Assembly: GCA_911728455.2 (NCBI GenBank)
Contig: OU452238.1
Location: 12,100,065-12,164,064, forward strand
Length of the DNA stretch: 64,000 nt
Origin: Marthasterias glacialis
Lineage: Eukaryota; Echinodermata; Asteroidea; Forcipulatida; Asteriidae
Direction: 5' to 3'
The notes beneath the pieces are model-generated. The model worked only from the letters and a program-made list of their open reading frames with translations, was not told the origin of the DNA and did not search any database. The position numbers and the translations under genes were made by a program. Below are positions 38,601 to 49,645 of the stretch, in pieces. Within the stretch, counting starts at the first letter, position 1. Every line of letters starts with the position of its first letter.

Positions 38601-41600
38601 TGTGTTACCCTTGGCCCTCGGGCAATAATGTCAATAATATCACAGGGGGCTGCCTTACTGGCTGTGTAAATCCCCTGTCGCTACCTCTTTGAATGCCAGA
38701 GCATGATTTCAAGCAATCCCACACAGACTCGAAACATGCTGTTGAAACGGCTTGAAGAGAGTCTAACCTACCTCCTAATGTCCTCTAATTCCCACATATT
38801 CGTCTCGCATTTCAGATTAATTGCTTCTTTCTACTCAACATCGTCCGTCTTCTGATGAGTAAACTCCGCATGCAAGGAAACCGCACCAGTGACATCCAAC
38901 ACTACAGGTATACAACAGACTCACTTATAGATTCAAGAGACCTGGCTTTACGTGCATTGGTGCGTAGGGGTCTGTATTTACGCTCATCTCGTATCCCAAG
39001 CCGAGTGTTTGTTCACGTACTCCTGGATCTGTTGGCCATCCAAGGGCTTGTTTGCTGATACTTAGGGACTGACAAACGATGGTAGGAACTTGACGCGATG
39101 GCCTTTGAGAACACTTGTCATTTTTTCCTCTTTTTTATGTTATCGGTTTTCGATGATACGTGTTATAAAGGGGAAAGGTGCCGTTTCCAGACTCATGATC
39201 TAACGGTTGGTTAACAATGTTCTCATTTATGGTTGTTTAATTTGCATCTGAGATAAAGAACATTATTTGTGTTTTGACTCATACACCGATGTGTGTTTAA
39301 GCGCTGTATACTCGGTAATTTCCCGAGTCCTTTGAACAAAAACCACAGGCATATTACTCGGCTGGGATTCGAACCCACGACCCCCAACATCCCACAGCAG
39401 TTTTCTTACTACTAGACCACCAAGCTTGCCCGGTAGCTAGAGGTAGTTCGAATCCTATGTTTTAGCAGCTTGATTAACACATGTTCGATGATAGTCCTTA
39501 ACGGATAGCGATTTTTGAAATAATAAAATGTTGAAATAAAAAACGTTAAAAACGTAAACTAGCTTAATAAACAGCCAATTTATAACGTCTTTGCACATTG
39601 TTTTTACCTTGTGCGTAATGAGTGGGAGTTTAGTTTGGTTTTTATCATTAATTTCTTTAGAAATACATGTAACCAATCTGGGTCAAATTGTGAAAAATTA
39701 TGCAATATTGCAGCCCCTTTGTGCTGCTCAGCAGTATTTATATTAATACAAAGATAACCATGGAAATAAAACGCCATTCAAATTTCAAACGTTCCACTTC
39801 GCTTTAAAAAAATTATGACAGGACGTAATGTAAAGCAATCCTGACAAATGTTTTATACAAATGTGTTTCGCTGAACAACAAACACTGTTTTTTATGTTCA
39901 TTTATGTAGTTTATTGTTTTAAACAATAAATAAATAATACAAAGTCTTCTTTCACGGTACCTGCTTTGTTCCTGCCTAGAAAATCACCTTAAAAAACACC
40001 GGTAATTTGGGCCATTTCACCATCATTTAAAACACAAAATGATGCATGATCAAGTTAAAAAATAGCATGAATGGCAGCCCGGAAAAATGTTTGTTTCGGT
40101 TTGTTCTAATACAAAAGTTGCCCAGCAGATACCCTTTTGATGAGGTTTTAATTAATAATTCACAACGATCTTGGTCAGCGATTGAGTAAATGATAAGCAT
40201 CTTGTAAACAGACGTGCACTGACGTGCTTGTTTCGCCTGGAGTGATATCGGAGGTTGACGCGTGTTTTAGAGTTGAAGAGATTGTAGAGTGGATGGGAGC
40301 TTAGGACCATCTGCACTAAATACTCACAGGGTTTTTTTTTCGAGTGTCGACAGTAAACAAAAACGACGTGTAGAGTTAATCGGATTTTAACCCACGAGTC
40401 GTCCGTGAGCACTGTAGATTCATTACCCTCTCGATTCAGAGACATTTCACTTATTTAAAAAAAAAAAACAACCGCATGATTTGCCTCAAGTGGAAAAAAA
40501 ATGTTCTTTGTTTGAAACCTTTACTTTAATTCCCCCAGTGTTTTTAACAGTTAGCTTTGGAAATAGTCTATGAGTTTATTTTTTTATTTATTTATTCATT
40601 CATTCATTTATTTCTAATTCATTACACAAGTGCCAATAACAAGATGGTGAATAGGAAACGAGAAGAAATGCTCAGTTTTAGATGTGGGAGGAAAACCCCA
40701 AATGGGGAAAACCCACGCAATCAGGTAGGGACTGAAACCCCCCATCAACATGGAAGGATCCAGGTCTGACTGAGGTGGGATTCGAACCGGGGTCCACAGA
40801 GGTGAAAGGCAGGGAAAGAAATCACTGAGCCATTCAAATGATGAGAAATGATATACCGTAACTTTACATATAAATTGCCGTACCGTCCGTCGTTTCTTTG
40901 AGTGCACATCTTGCCTCTCTAACTCAGAGGTATAGCAGTTTAAAATAAACCTTCTTAATGAATCAGTAATCCTGGGGAAATATTATATCAAAGCCATCTG
41001 AGTAACCTAACCAAATATATACCAAAGCCAAAGGGAAAAAACATGAAATGGTCAGTTTGATGACTAAGATGGTGGCCGCATGATAAAAGTCTATTACAGT
41101 GATGGTTTCTATGTACAGACCTGGTGAACTTATTCGCGTATGTCTTTAAATCTTGTTTGTTACCTAATGTTTCAGGCGAGCTGCAAGAGCAACATTGGTC
41201 TTAGTTGTTCTTCTCGGGGTGGGTTACATCCTCTTCATCTGCCTACCATTCCTTCCAACCAACCTACCCCCTGTGGGTAACTTGATTCTCAAGTACATCA
41301 ACGTCCTGCTTGCTGGCACCCAGGGCCTGGCCGTTTCTGTCATCTATGTATTTTTAAACACAGAGGTGAGAATTTTCTAGAAAATGTTGACCCGTGAAAA
41401 TTGATGCACCACATTAAATATACATTAAATTGATCAAACCAATTTTGCACACCAGCAGCTGTGAATACAAAATTGATACAAATTTTATTGAGAGAATTCT
41501 GAAGCGAAAGTTTCTGCCCAATGTATTACAGGTCTGGCTTTACCTTTACACTGCGTAATTCTGCGTGGAAATAAATGTCATGAGAGACTTTCGGGGACGC

Positions 41601-43857
41601 CAGGTGGCAGCAGGCATTCTCCTCAGAAGTGCGCATGTTTAAAATTACGTAAACAATTACCAGGTATGTCTGCTGCCACCTAGCGTCTCAAAAGCCCCAA
41701 CTAAATTGTAACACTGAAATAAATTGTTCATCACCGATGAAACAGACAACCAGTCGTTCAAAACATTCTGTTAGTTTCATTCCTCAAGTTTGCGATTATA
41801 ACTGTTATAACTCTTTTGATATTTTTCAAAGACATTTTGTACCAAAACTACATTCCTGATGTACCAAGTAAATAGAAGGTAATTATTTCAGATAATACCA
41901 AACAGGAAATGGCTTTTATAGTATCGGTAATGATGATCATAGTGGGCCTGTTTTGAGTGCCACATTTTTCGTGCCTGGAATGACCTCTTCCAGTCTGCAA
42001 AAACATATCACAGGGGCACATTTTCGTGGCGCTGCCTACTACGGTTTTCTACACTTACGACCCACGGAATTGTATCTGGGCACCGTAAGTCAAGAACTCC
42101 CTAATAATTAAGCAGCGCAATGATGACGACGAAACGTAAACGACAGATACGTTATTGGATGTGCCCAACGAAAACTAATTTAAAAAGCTTCTTGAAATTG
42201 AGCCCATGAACACCAGCAGAATGTTTTGCATGTACTGGGAGTGCGACACCCACACTGTCGAACTTCTCAAATACCATACCACCGTTTACAGATGTTATTA
42301 ATACTTGTATATTTATTGTGGTGTATCACGAAAGCATGTTCTTTACAACATCATCATTTTTGGGCTTAAATTTCCAGATGCGGCTTATAATGTCCTGCGA
42401 GCAGTTGGTTTGCTTTATGTTCGGAGATAAAGAAGAAAAACACAATTGCTATAAAACGCACTCATAATTGGAATTTGTTATTTGTGGCCTGTTCTCGTTG
42501 GGCTTCAGTCGTTTTACTGCAAATAACACCAGGCAATTATTAACTTTCACAAAAGTCACGCGATCATTCCTTTACAGGTTGTCTAAATAGTGTCGTAAAA
42601 TGAGAAATAGTTATTTAACATCATGCCACGGATTCGTTCCCCTTGAGCAGTGTGCTTAAAAAATTTCAGTCAATGCCAGTCAAAGGAGGTCAAGAACAAA
42701 AAGTTAAATCTCTTTGTCCTCCAATCCCCATCCATGAAAAGAAAGACGACACAGTGGCATCTTTGCATAGTGTTTTGTCCCTACTGTCAATACCTCAGAG
42801 ATAGATGATATACTTACTGTTTTAATAAATGCATTTCAGAATACAGGCCAATCAATGATTCGGTTATAAAGTTCATGTTTTCGTATTTCTAGATTTTTAG
42901 ATTTTATTTTTCATGTGCTGCATTTGCCTCCCATCTACTATTATTGATTATACCGCGAGAATATGTGTATTATACTTTGCCAATTAAGCGTCATTTCTCG
43001 CAAAAATGCATGAATTACAGACGATTATTTCATCGAAAATTGTTTCCATGGTTTTGTTTTCTCGTGTCCGTAAATTGGACTTTTTTTCGGAGTTCGTGCT
43101 AAACTGGTATGCATCTCATGCATGAGCTTTGTATTGTCATCAAGTCTGTTGAAGATGTTTATGCAAGTTCAATAGGTGTAGACACTGATGTTTCTCCCGC
43201 CGGCAGGTTTGTAGTCTGCTTCGTAGGAGGTGGAACCAACGATTTGCACACTCAAACACTTCCTACTGAGCTTTACGTGCGGCGATCGGTCGAGCTAGGC
43301 GAGGATGGTACACGCATGGCAGTGATGAGTGATTATTCTCAAACATTATCCTTCCCCCAAACCAGGTGAGAACCGTGCTTCGGAGAAAGTGGCGCCGACG
43401 ATTTGGCAGCAAAAGCCCGTCGTGTTTGTGCCGTAAGCGCCCCAAACCCCGAACATCGTCGTACTCCAAGTATGACGAACAAACGTACACCAGTACAATG
43501 CGTAGCATGACCCACAACGACACAGCGGCGGACTCCTACAATGATGACGACGTGGGTCACCGGGGTCATCACCATGGCAAAAGAGACGTCAACGGTGGCG
43601 AAACGGGAAAGATCCTTGCCAACGGAGATATGAACGGCAAGAGAAAGATCAAGGATGAGACAATTGAAATGGACGTAGTCAAGAACAACGGCACTACCGT
43701 CAAATGGGATCGGACAGAAGAAGGGGAGGCAGTAGAGGAGGCGGAGCCTCTTCTCGAGGAGGGTCAGCCTAAGAAGTCACCTCCAACAACCATTGTCATA
43801 TCAGAAGCAACTCCTGAGCATGAAACTAGTAATTCCAAGGAAAATGATACAGACTAG
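26509..43857 (+). CDS. class B (secretin-family) GPCR, ten exons, N terminus missing
   Basis: The gene is split over ten plus-strand exons: 26509-26616, 27027-27118, 28016-28098, 28644-28752, 29837-29996, 31349-31409, 33987-34068, 38816-38907, 41176-41365 and 43366-43857. All junctions are GT..AG with matching phases and give about 488 residues. Visible parts: hormone-receptor domain (DGLLCW, CP, NATW), TM1, TM2 (LHCTRNRIHWHLI), TM3 (NYFWMFVEGLYLHTL), TM4 (GWGLP), TM5 (NIVRLLMSKLR), TM6-7 (RAARATLVLV; FLNTEVR) and a 163-residue tail. Such receptors bind peptide hormones at the plasma membrane and usually couple to Gs. TM2-TM5 align well with CRF receptors as I recall them, but calcitonin-, PTH- or PDF-type relatives are not excluded. 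The conserved TM3-ECL2 cysteines and the TM6 proline are replaced. Signal peptide and first hormone-domain cysteine are not located, and a short stalk exon before TM1 may be missing. Confidence 0.93.
27027..27118 (+). CDS. GPCR exon b: hormone-receptor domain, second part
   Basis: This exon has stops in its wider reading frame and no ATG. Acceptor gccatcag, donor g|gtaag. The phase joins exon a and gives HRTCFPNATWDLGDFEA then MYMSGSCRCVHCM. C..NATW is the class B 'C-x2-NGTW' motif with an N-glycosylation site, and GSC is cysteine 6. Two further cysteines (RC, HC) follow. Confidence 0.85.
28016..28098 (+). CDS. GPCR exon c: TM1
   Basis: Acceptor cctgcag, donor ag|gtaact. Encodes PLLVLNMLGYALSLAACF then IAFLIFLCS, a hydrophobic helix with the GY.LSL pattern of class B TM1. 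Phase 0 start fits exon b, but a direct join would leave a stalk about 20 residues shorter than usual. Confidence 0.9.
28644..28752 (+). CDS. GPCR exon d: ICL1 and TM2
   Basis: Acceptor tctgcag, donor ttg|gtaagt. Encodes TLHCTRNRIHWHLISSFMLK and the rest of TM2, ending VPTKGL. LHCTRN.IH is the hallmark ICL1/TM2 motif of class B receptors. Confidence 0.95.
29222..29772 (-). pseudogene. decayed LINE reverse-transcriptase C-terminus
   Basis: Between the TM2 and TM3 exons, the minus strand encodes ETVFHIVGDCSMMAQTEY, IHWDLCKKYGVQ, VETDQIKILWDFNIQTD and ENRRPDIVVLDK, followed after in-frame stops or frameshifts by KYQDLARELRKIW and VVVGALGT. I recognise this from memory as the conserved end of the ORF2 protein of many invertebrate LINEs. 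The open part is 29460-29768. The reverse-transcriptase core is absent, so it is a 5'-truncated dead copy with no role in the receptor transcript. Confidence 0.8.
29837..29996 (+). CDS. GPCR exon e: ECL1 end, TM3, ICL2, start of TM4
   Basis: Acceptor ccgtag, donor g|gtaagt. Encodes HLSRTAVTLLFYLELTNYFW, MFVEGLYLHTLVVFALR and IMFWVYCIIGW. NYFWMFVEG.YLHT is the class B TM3 signature. Serine stands where family members have the TM3 cysteine (LSRTAV; CRF receptors have WCR). Confidence 0.96.
30292..30395. repeat. fragments of the CCGATCCATTAAG repeat
   Basis: 'cggatctattaagttccgcc' and 'ccgatccattaagacccgcc' occur in the same direction about 80 bp apart. They match the terminal repeat of the element at 55575-55710, and 'ggcggggcttaat' follows at 30666. 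Probably a damaged relative. Confidence 0.5.
31349..31409 (+). CDS. GPCR exon f: TM4
   Basis: Acceptor ctctgcag, donor ag|gtatgt. Adds LPVVFVGSWAIVSVALYPD to give GWGLPVVFVGSWAI, the class B GWG-x-P TM4 motif. Confidence 0.93.
31641..31924. repeat. CGAGTA-based minisatellite
   Basis: Tandem and scrambled copies of GAGTACGAGTGCC-like units, some with GGGGGAGT inserts, in the TM4-TM5 intron. The ORF over it is a by-product. Confidence 0.85.
33987..34068 (+). CDS. GPCR exon g: ECL2 and start of TM5
   Basis: Acceptor gtttacag, donor gtg|gtaaga. Encodes QFINMSENAVMVHEYVCIIG then PILLVLV. GP followed by a hydrophobic run matches the CRF-receptor TM5 start (QGPMILVL). Where family members have Cys-Trp in ECL2, this protein has Gln-Phe. 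NMS is a potential glycosylation site. Confidence 0.88.
34330..34690. repeat. G-rich repeat-like segment
   Basis: Contains repeated 'gggggcac' motifs and opposed poly-G/poly-C tracts (34617-34678). The 'gacataactaggg' start is countered by 'ttagttacaccactgtc' near the end, suggesting a dispersed unit with inverted ends. Family unknown. Confidence 0.4.
35562..35866. mobile_element. MITE-like element with TAGACCTTT ends, copy 1
   Basis: Terminal inverted repeats TAGACCTTTG / CAAAGGTCTA bound a 305-bp non-coding unit. The whole length is shared with the unit at 37940-38233 (for example 'acagacgttgtgaccaaatt', 'tacatcccattattggttgg'). Confidence 0.85.
37352..37705. mobile_element. GAGTGAA element, copy 2, interrupted
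   Basis: Starts like the 25944 copy (TGTAAAAGAGTGAACATTTC) and resumes near 37605 with the same right half ('aaaagagttgtccgccgta'). About 170 bp of unrelated sequence, including an (AATAA)n run at 37545-37576, lies between. The right terminal repeat is lost. Confidence 0.7.
37940..38233. mobile_element. MITE-like element with AGACCTTT ends, copy 2
   Basis: Same orientation and content as 35562-35866, about 85-90% similar by eye, with small indels. Both copies lie in the TM5 intron. Confidence 0.85.
38816..38907 (+). CDS. GPCR exon h: TM5 end and ICL3
   Basis: Acceptor atttcag, donor ag|gtatac. Encodes INCFFLLNIVRLLMSKLR then MQGNRTSDIQHY. N-[IV]-V-R-x-L-x-x-K-L-R is the conserved class B TM5/ICL3 G-protein contact, and IQHYR matches the 'IQYRK' before TM6 in CRF receptors. 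Confidence 0.95.
39260..39436 (-). mobile_element. tRNA-derived SINE, second family
   Basis: Read on the minus strand: GCAAGCTTGGTGGTCTAGTA (A box-like) then GTGGGTTCGAATCCCAGCC (B box) about 45 bp later, followed by a body with CGAGTAATATGCC and ACTCGGGAAA. The tRNA-like head is not a plausible functional tRNA because its stems do not close well. Confidence 0.7.
40675..40845 (-). mobile_element. tRNA-derived SINE-like element
   Basis: Minus strand: TGGCTCAGTGATTT (A box-like) and CCCCGGTTCGAATCCCACC (B box) about 45 bp apart. The body continues toward 40680 with 'ttttcctcccacatct'. Head and spacing suggest a tRNA-derived retroposon. Confidence 0.6.
41176..41365 (+). CDS. GPCR exon i: TM6, ECL3, TM7
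   Basis: Acceptor gtttcag, donor gag|gtgaga. Encodes RAARATLVLVVLLGVGYILF, ICLPFLPTNLPPVGNLI, KYINVLLAGTQGLAVSVIYV and FLNTE. It matches class B TM6-TM7 (KA.KATLVL.PLLG; FQGF.V..FYCFLN.EV) except that the TM6 proline is valine and FQGF is TQGL. Confidence 0.96.
41580..41700. mobile_element. short inverted-repeat element (GGTGGCAGCAG ends)
   Basis: 'acgccaggtggcagcaggcat' is opposed by 'atgtctgctgccacctagcgt' about 80 bp away. A related single end lies at 58298-58330. MITE-like and about 120 bp long. Confidence 0.65.
43366..43857 (+). CDS. GPCR exon j: C-terminal tail and stop
   Basis: Acceptor aaaccag, then VRTVLRRKWRRRFGSKS, continuing the class B helix 8 (NSEVR...KRWHRW in CRF receptors). 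The 163-residue tail has a basic cluster with SCLC, Ser/Thr-rich stretches, His/Asp-rich HRGHHHGKRD, and an acidic segment (EEGEAVEEAEPLLEEGQP) before the stop. It gives many potential phosphorylation sites for desensitisation; no PDZ ligand is obvious at the end (ENDTD). Confidence 0.95.
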   Translation: MRTVLRRKWRRRFGSKSPSCLCRKRPKPRTSSYSKYDEQTYTSTMRSMTHNDTAADSYNDDDVGHRGHHHGKRDVNGGETGKILANGDMNGKRKIKDETIEMDVVKNNGTTVKWDRTEEGEAVEEAEPLLEEGQPKKSPPTTIVISEATPEHETSNSKENDTD

Positions 43858-44007
43858 TTTAATGAACACTAGGATAAACCTAAACCCGACTAACGAATGT
43901 AGTAACAAACAAAAAACGCACCAGGGTCCATAGAGCTGGTTTAACATGAAAATAAGCTGAGCACCCGCTGGCTACAGGCCAAAATACTACGTCATGTGCA
44001 TTTCCGT
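43858..44007 (+). other. probable start of GPCR 3' UTR
   Basis: Follows the stop codon directly. No polyadenylation site can be assigned with confidence: AATAAA occurs near 44146 (inside a MITE) and near 45620 and 45817. Confidence 0.4.
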
Positions 44008-44364
44008 TTAAAGCCCCAGCTCAACATGGGTAAGAAGAAAAACATTAATGTTCACAGATTTAGATGTACCTTATATGGTATAAAGATAATGATGGTAGAA
44101 AACCTTCCTTGAAATATTTCTGCCTGAAGTCTTATCGTTTTTAAATAATAAATGAAATAAGATCTATAATTAGTTTTCGTCTGAGTGAGACGAAAACTCT
44201 GCCTAGGAATGCGTACAAAAATGCCGAATGCATTTTTACCGTTTTCTCGCAAATGAAACAACGGAATGAGCTGAAATTTTCACACTTTGGTTTTATTACA
44301 TATATCTTGATTTGTGAAAAGAATGAAAGCAAGTCTGTTTGCCAATGTTGAGCTGGGGCTTTAA
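44008..44364. mobile_element. TTAA-flanked MITE with AGCCCCAGCTC ends, copy 1
   Basis: Ends TTAAAGCCCCAGCTCAACAT and ATGTTGAGCTGGGGCTTTAA are perfect inverted repeats with TTAA at each border. A central hairpin TTTTCGTCT/AGACGAAAA lies near 44176-44199. A relative in the opposite orientation lies at 59859-60192. Confidence 0.88.
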
Positions 44365-47149
44365 GCAAAACATCGTCGCTGACGGCAGCAGAAAAGTCCA
44401 CGCTTAACGTAAGCGTATTTCAGAGGTTAGCAATGAATAACGTTTGCTTGTGCACGTATAGTAACTTCACGATACCAAGCTTATTGTGATTACTCATCTA
44501 GCGCGTAGTTTCGGTGCTAAACCTGTACGGACTCGTAGAATACTGTGATCAATTCCGCTGTTGTAAGATGATCCATAAAACGATCCTGATCTTACGTTGA
44601 AGATTAGGCCATGTCTGATTAGGCTGTGGCTGGTGCTACGGATGTTGCTAAGGGTGTGCATGTTAACATGTTGATCCAGCCGCAGCCACATGAGCCCCCC
44701 CCCCCCCACACACACACACACACACCCACACACACACACCCCGCCCGCGGCTGTCCGTAAGTGTTTATGCAGTTCTCTGAGATGTAATGCTTGTGTGGAA
44801 TTTTAGAAACATTTGGGTTGATAATATTATTTATTTTATTTTGTAAACAAACATAATGAAGTACCGCTACTGTTTCCCTAAACATTTTAACCACTGGATT
44901 TCCCTTATATCTTTCTTCAAGGTAGAGAAGGCACTCAAAATAAAGTGCACATTTCACATAGGCATTCCTGTACAATGCTCAGTACTCGGTAGGTAGTAAT
45001 AGGCGGCATTTGCCAACACTTGTACCTGTGATTCTCAATCAATGCCAAAGTGACAATAATCTTGAGGTTTTCTAATGTATTTGTAATATATATCTTAAGT
45101 TGTTAAGTGCACTCCTTCAAGCTTTGACCGATGTAACAACTGACATTTAGGTACAAGATTAGGGCCACTTAAGTTGGGGTTACATTTAGTTACGCGGTTG
45201 GGTAACGTTTAGGTCCGGGCTATTTTTAGGTCTCAGGCTACATTTAGAGACACCTTAATGACGTGTTCACTGTAAACCAATGAACAGTCCGTTGTGTAGT
45301 TTTTGTTAACAATGGATCAAAGTTCACACAAAAAATAGGAGAAAGCACAAATATTTGCATATTACTGTGTTTTTATAATAATGAATGAAGACGACTTGTA
45401 CATTCAGCTGTTAGTTTTTGCAAACTTCCACTTTTTATCGTAATGAAGTAACATCGTAGGCAAGGCAGATTTTTTTCCAGAGTACAAAAAATGCTCTTGC
45501 CTACCAGGAAATGCTTGTGATGTACAAGGTCACTCATTTTAAACGCTATGAAATGGCAAAAGCGTGTACGCCAGCCCCTTTATGCGGGAGGGTACGATTG
45601 CAATGTACTGTTACTAACAAAATAAATCCAAAGCAATTTTGTCAAGTCCCTAGAACGTTTATTTTAGTCTGACACTTCTACGTGCTATACACACAGAGCA
45701 TGAAATGGAAGTTTTTGTAGTATCTGTTTTGGTATATAACCACAATCATGTATTACTATACCCTACGTTGAGTTTAAGCGCTGGTCGCAGCCCCGTTAAA
45801 AAGCTACAGATATAAATGTAAATAAAATGTACAAAACATTTTAATGACGGCTGTAAACAGTTACAGTTGATTAGTAACCATTATCTACATCTGTTAACTG
45901 TCATACCTTGGGGTTGATGTGGTGGTAAAATTAGACAAATGACACTTTTTGGATGAACAATGCTAATCATAATAATGGTTTGGTTAACATAAACTAAAGA
46001 AATGGTAAAGTTTTATGTATGGGATAATGCCATTTGATTATGTATGGCATGTGATTTGTTTCGTGTTAATGTTTTTTTGTGCCGATTCGCCGATTGTTGG
46101 TGTCTGTAACTTTAAAACCGTCCGGAATGACAAACTTCAGAATTGAAATTAGAAACAAATAGCCATAAAAAAAAAAATTAAAAAAAATGCCGATTCGTCA
46201 CTATGTCAAAAACACGACGGACTGAGAAAAGAGGATGGAAATCTCACTGAAGACAGGGGTGAAGTACTTGAGGTGTGCTCCGACTTCTACCAAGAATTCT
46301 ATAGATCCCAAACAAAACAGTATTCAAAGAGATCAATGGTAGCCCCATAGAGGTAGATGATAGCACGCGATTAATTTGGCTCGCACAATTTTCAAACTTA
46401 CGGGCGCATTTTTGAAACATGCTCGAGGCGCACAACATGAATAGAAATTTAACGCAGACTCGAGTCGAGGTGAGCTGTCAGATTTGTTCTCAACCTTTAA
46501 AGGTTTTTTGATATTTTTAACAGAAATGTATTTATGAATGGGAATAAAAGTGAGTTGAATCGGTTTCCAACAAGTTGTTCAAGCACGGTGAGGTCTGGCA
46601 TAATGTTGTTAAGGTAAAACCAGCAAAGATCAATTCCTTTGCTTCCCTTTAACGCGTGCTAAAACGTAACCAGCAGCGTTGACCGTATTAATATGGATCC
46701 GCAACTCAACATGAGTGATACTCATTCACGAAGGCGTAGCTACCAGTTACCCTTTACAGTCTTCTATTTTAAAACAAATACCAGAAGGAACTGCTTTTAT
46801 GGGACAGCAAGGGATTCCCGAAGAATTTTAAGTTTTATTTCTACAAAATATTTTATGGAATAATTATTTTTACAAAAATCATGAAAAGTTCTAAGTCCAT
46901 CCATTGATATTGCTCAAATTTTAAAGTTTTGTACAGTTTCAAATCAAATCTAGAAAAATGATCTACACAATGTACATATTACCAATACTGCATTATATAC
47001 ATTTTAGTACTTAAATTAGGGCCTGTGAAAAAACTGTGATATTTCATACGTAAACTGTTTCAATTCATAAAAGAAAATGGAGGGGTTAGTTGGAACAGAG
47101 ATTAATAGACAAATACTGAAATTATTACGTGTATTTTAACTATTATTAT
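44365..47149. other. intergenic DNA, nothing coding seen
   Basis: Between the convergent genes. Contains a poly-C/(CA)n tract at 44697-44741. No exon, RNA gene or further element was recognised. Confidence 0.5.
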
Positions 47150-47488
47150 TAATTTCTGGTAATAAAACCAAGGATGCCTCAAAAGCGAAATTAATCATTG
47201 TAGCTCGGAAGCCTGAGGAAACCTGTAGATAAGGATGCTTGCTATCTGAACCAGAAACACCGGGGTAAACCCCTACTCTTTCACGATAAGTGTTCTGGTC
47301 TTTTACGTGCACTACCCATCCTAGTACACCGGACCAACGCCTTAACGTCCCATGGCATAGCAATTTTGGTAAAGTGTCTTGCTCACGGACACAAGTGTCG
47401 TGACTGGCCAGGCCGGGATTCGAACCCACATTCTGTAAACTACCGAACTTAAGTTCGGCGGACTGGACCGCTAGGCCACGACACTCCA
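47150..47488 (-). mobile_element. tRNA-derived SINE, full-length copy 2
   Basis: Minus strand from 47488: AGTGTCGTGGCCTAGCGGTC (A box), then GTGGGTTCGAATCCCGGCC (B box), GAGCAAGACACTTTACC, and the tail CCTTGGTTTTATTACCAGAA. About 340 bp long; it shares its whole body with the copy at 6057-6312. A 117-codon ORF over it is incidental. Confidence 0.88.
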
Positions 47489-47489
47489 T

Positions 47490-49645
47490 GACAATTTGTT
47501 TCCATCACACGTTGAAGCAATTAATGTCGGAACCAAGACTCCACAAAACGCTCGAATAGGCGTACCTTCATGATCTACTGGGTACAGACCCCCTTGCACT
47601 GACGTCACACGCGGATACTGAATGCACACGATCGGATCAGCCATTTTGTAAGTCAAATTGAATGTCAAGATACGGTGCGCGTCTCACAGAGTGCGCATGG
47701 CTGCCGCTGGATCACCATGTTAGAGTGCGTTAAAGAATATAGCCTGCCCTTAGGAACACCCGTAGCAACATTGCCGCAGTCACAACTGGTACACGGGGAA
47801 TCGGACTCCCAAAATGGCCCAACCAAGTTGTCTCGTGTGTGTGATGACGTCACGTGAAGTGGGTCAATAATGAGCCTTGTTCAATCCTGCACTTGTTATT
47901 GCTCAAATGTTTTGAGAGAACAACTATTGACTTTACATTCAATGTACAATGCTGTTAATTAAAGCCATGAAGTAATTTTATAATGAAATAACGGATATAA
48001 ATGATTCCGATTTATCATAGATTTATTGGACATTTTGAGACAGCTGTGTACTATTGAACTGTTCTCAGAGAGAATCAGTGTAAATGGTAGGCCTTTTTAA
48101 TTGTACATTATATTGTGATATGGGTTAGATGATAGTGAAATCAATTTTAGTACATCGCTTTACTAAGTCATACACAGTGTTCGGCTGGTTTCTTGAGATT
48201 GTTGTATAAAACGCACTTGGATATTGCCTCATTGTTCACGTAGTCGAATTGTGACACTTGTTCACGAATCTTAACTGTGTAATAGTTTAATCAATCGTCA
48301 TGACAAGTTGTAACATGACATCCACTTTAACTTCTTACTTAAGATCATCTCATTTGAGCTTAATATACATTTAAGGATGAGTCTGAAAGCGATACGTTAA
48401 CCTTGTTGTTTGAAAGAGGGAAAAACAGGTTTTCTTAATAGCCTAGACACACCACATGCAACCAATTTGTGAAAATCCCGTCAAGTCGGGCGGTTAAACT
48501 TTTTTGTAACAACTCCGGGAAAGAGTAGATGTTGCGCAGGTTCAAATGCGCGTATTTCAATTGCCGCAAATGAAAATATTAATAAGCGGTGTTGACTTTG
48601 GGGTTTTTCAAAATACTTTTCCTCCATTTTGACACAATACCAAACTCAAATGTTTCTCCTACTCTTGTTAAATGTTTCCAAAGGATTGAAGAACATTGAA
48701 CCATTTAACTGCACGGGATGAGTATGGTTGCGCGTTTTACAAGTGCCACCATGACAACTAATGTTGCACATGTGTAACTGTATATATAACTAGTTATGTA
48801 CATTTTTAATTTAAATGCATTTCGAACCACAATGAATTATATTGAATTGTCAAACAGGATGGTTAAGGATCGGTTCTGCTGTAAATTTTATTCAGGGACT
48901 TTTGTGATTTGTTTTTCTCTCTCAAAAAACGATCACAAACAGCGTTACTTAAACTGACAAAAGCGTTAGGTTTTTGTTGTCGACAATTAGTGTTTAAATT
49001 CCATCTCAGTTTGTTTCAACAATCAAAATGAACATGTGTAACATATGTATTGACTTTACATCATGTTTGCTGTTACTGCATCTTAAATTGGGGGCGAATG
49101 ATTAACTAGCGTTAGCACAATATTTTACCACTGTGAACGTCATGCATTTTTTAGGCTGCATGGTTTACTAATGAGTAATATGGTGTACTGTAATGTGACA
49201 GCTGTAGTTTGTTTTGTCTGACAAAATGTTGCTAAACATGGGCACAAACAAATTGTAAATAAGTAGGATTTGAAACTTTGCATGGTGGAGATACAAGGTT
49301 TGCTGTTTTGCTCGAAACGTCGAGTTGTTTAGTACACACCAGGTTCTTTACCGGGACACCGCAACTCATGAGAGAGAATATTTTCATGTACACGATGTTA
49401 CCGCAGACCTTACTAGACACTGTAAATAATTCCAAATGTAAGAAGAAGAAAAACAATCACTGAATGCTTAATTCCTAAATTTCGTAATATTCAAAAGACT
49501 TAAGCATTTAACACTAATTATTGACACCGTCCTTTTTTAGATTATTGTAAATTGTGTACAGTTTTCATTTTGGGCATAATTGTGTTATAAGACAACTAGT
49601 GACTGCTCGTACCAAATCAAGGCGCTCCGTGTTTGTAAACAAAAG
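47490..49645. other. intergenic DNA, nothing coding seen
   Basis: AT-rich, with short opposed ORFs only. Confidence 0.5.

Noticed and set aside
39360..39436. Possible tRNA gene (A and B boxes)
   Set aside because: The cloverleaf stems do not close and a SINE body follows; treated as a retroposon head.
47136..47489. 117-codon minus ORF
   Set aside because: It lies on a tRNA-derived SINE that recurs at 6057 and 51780.
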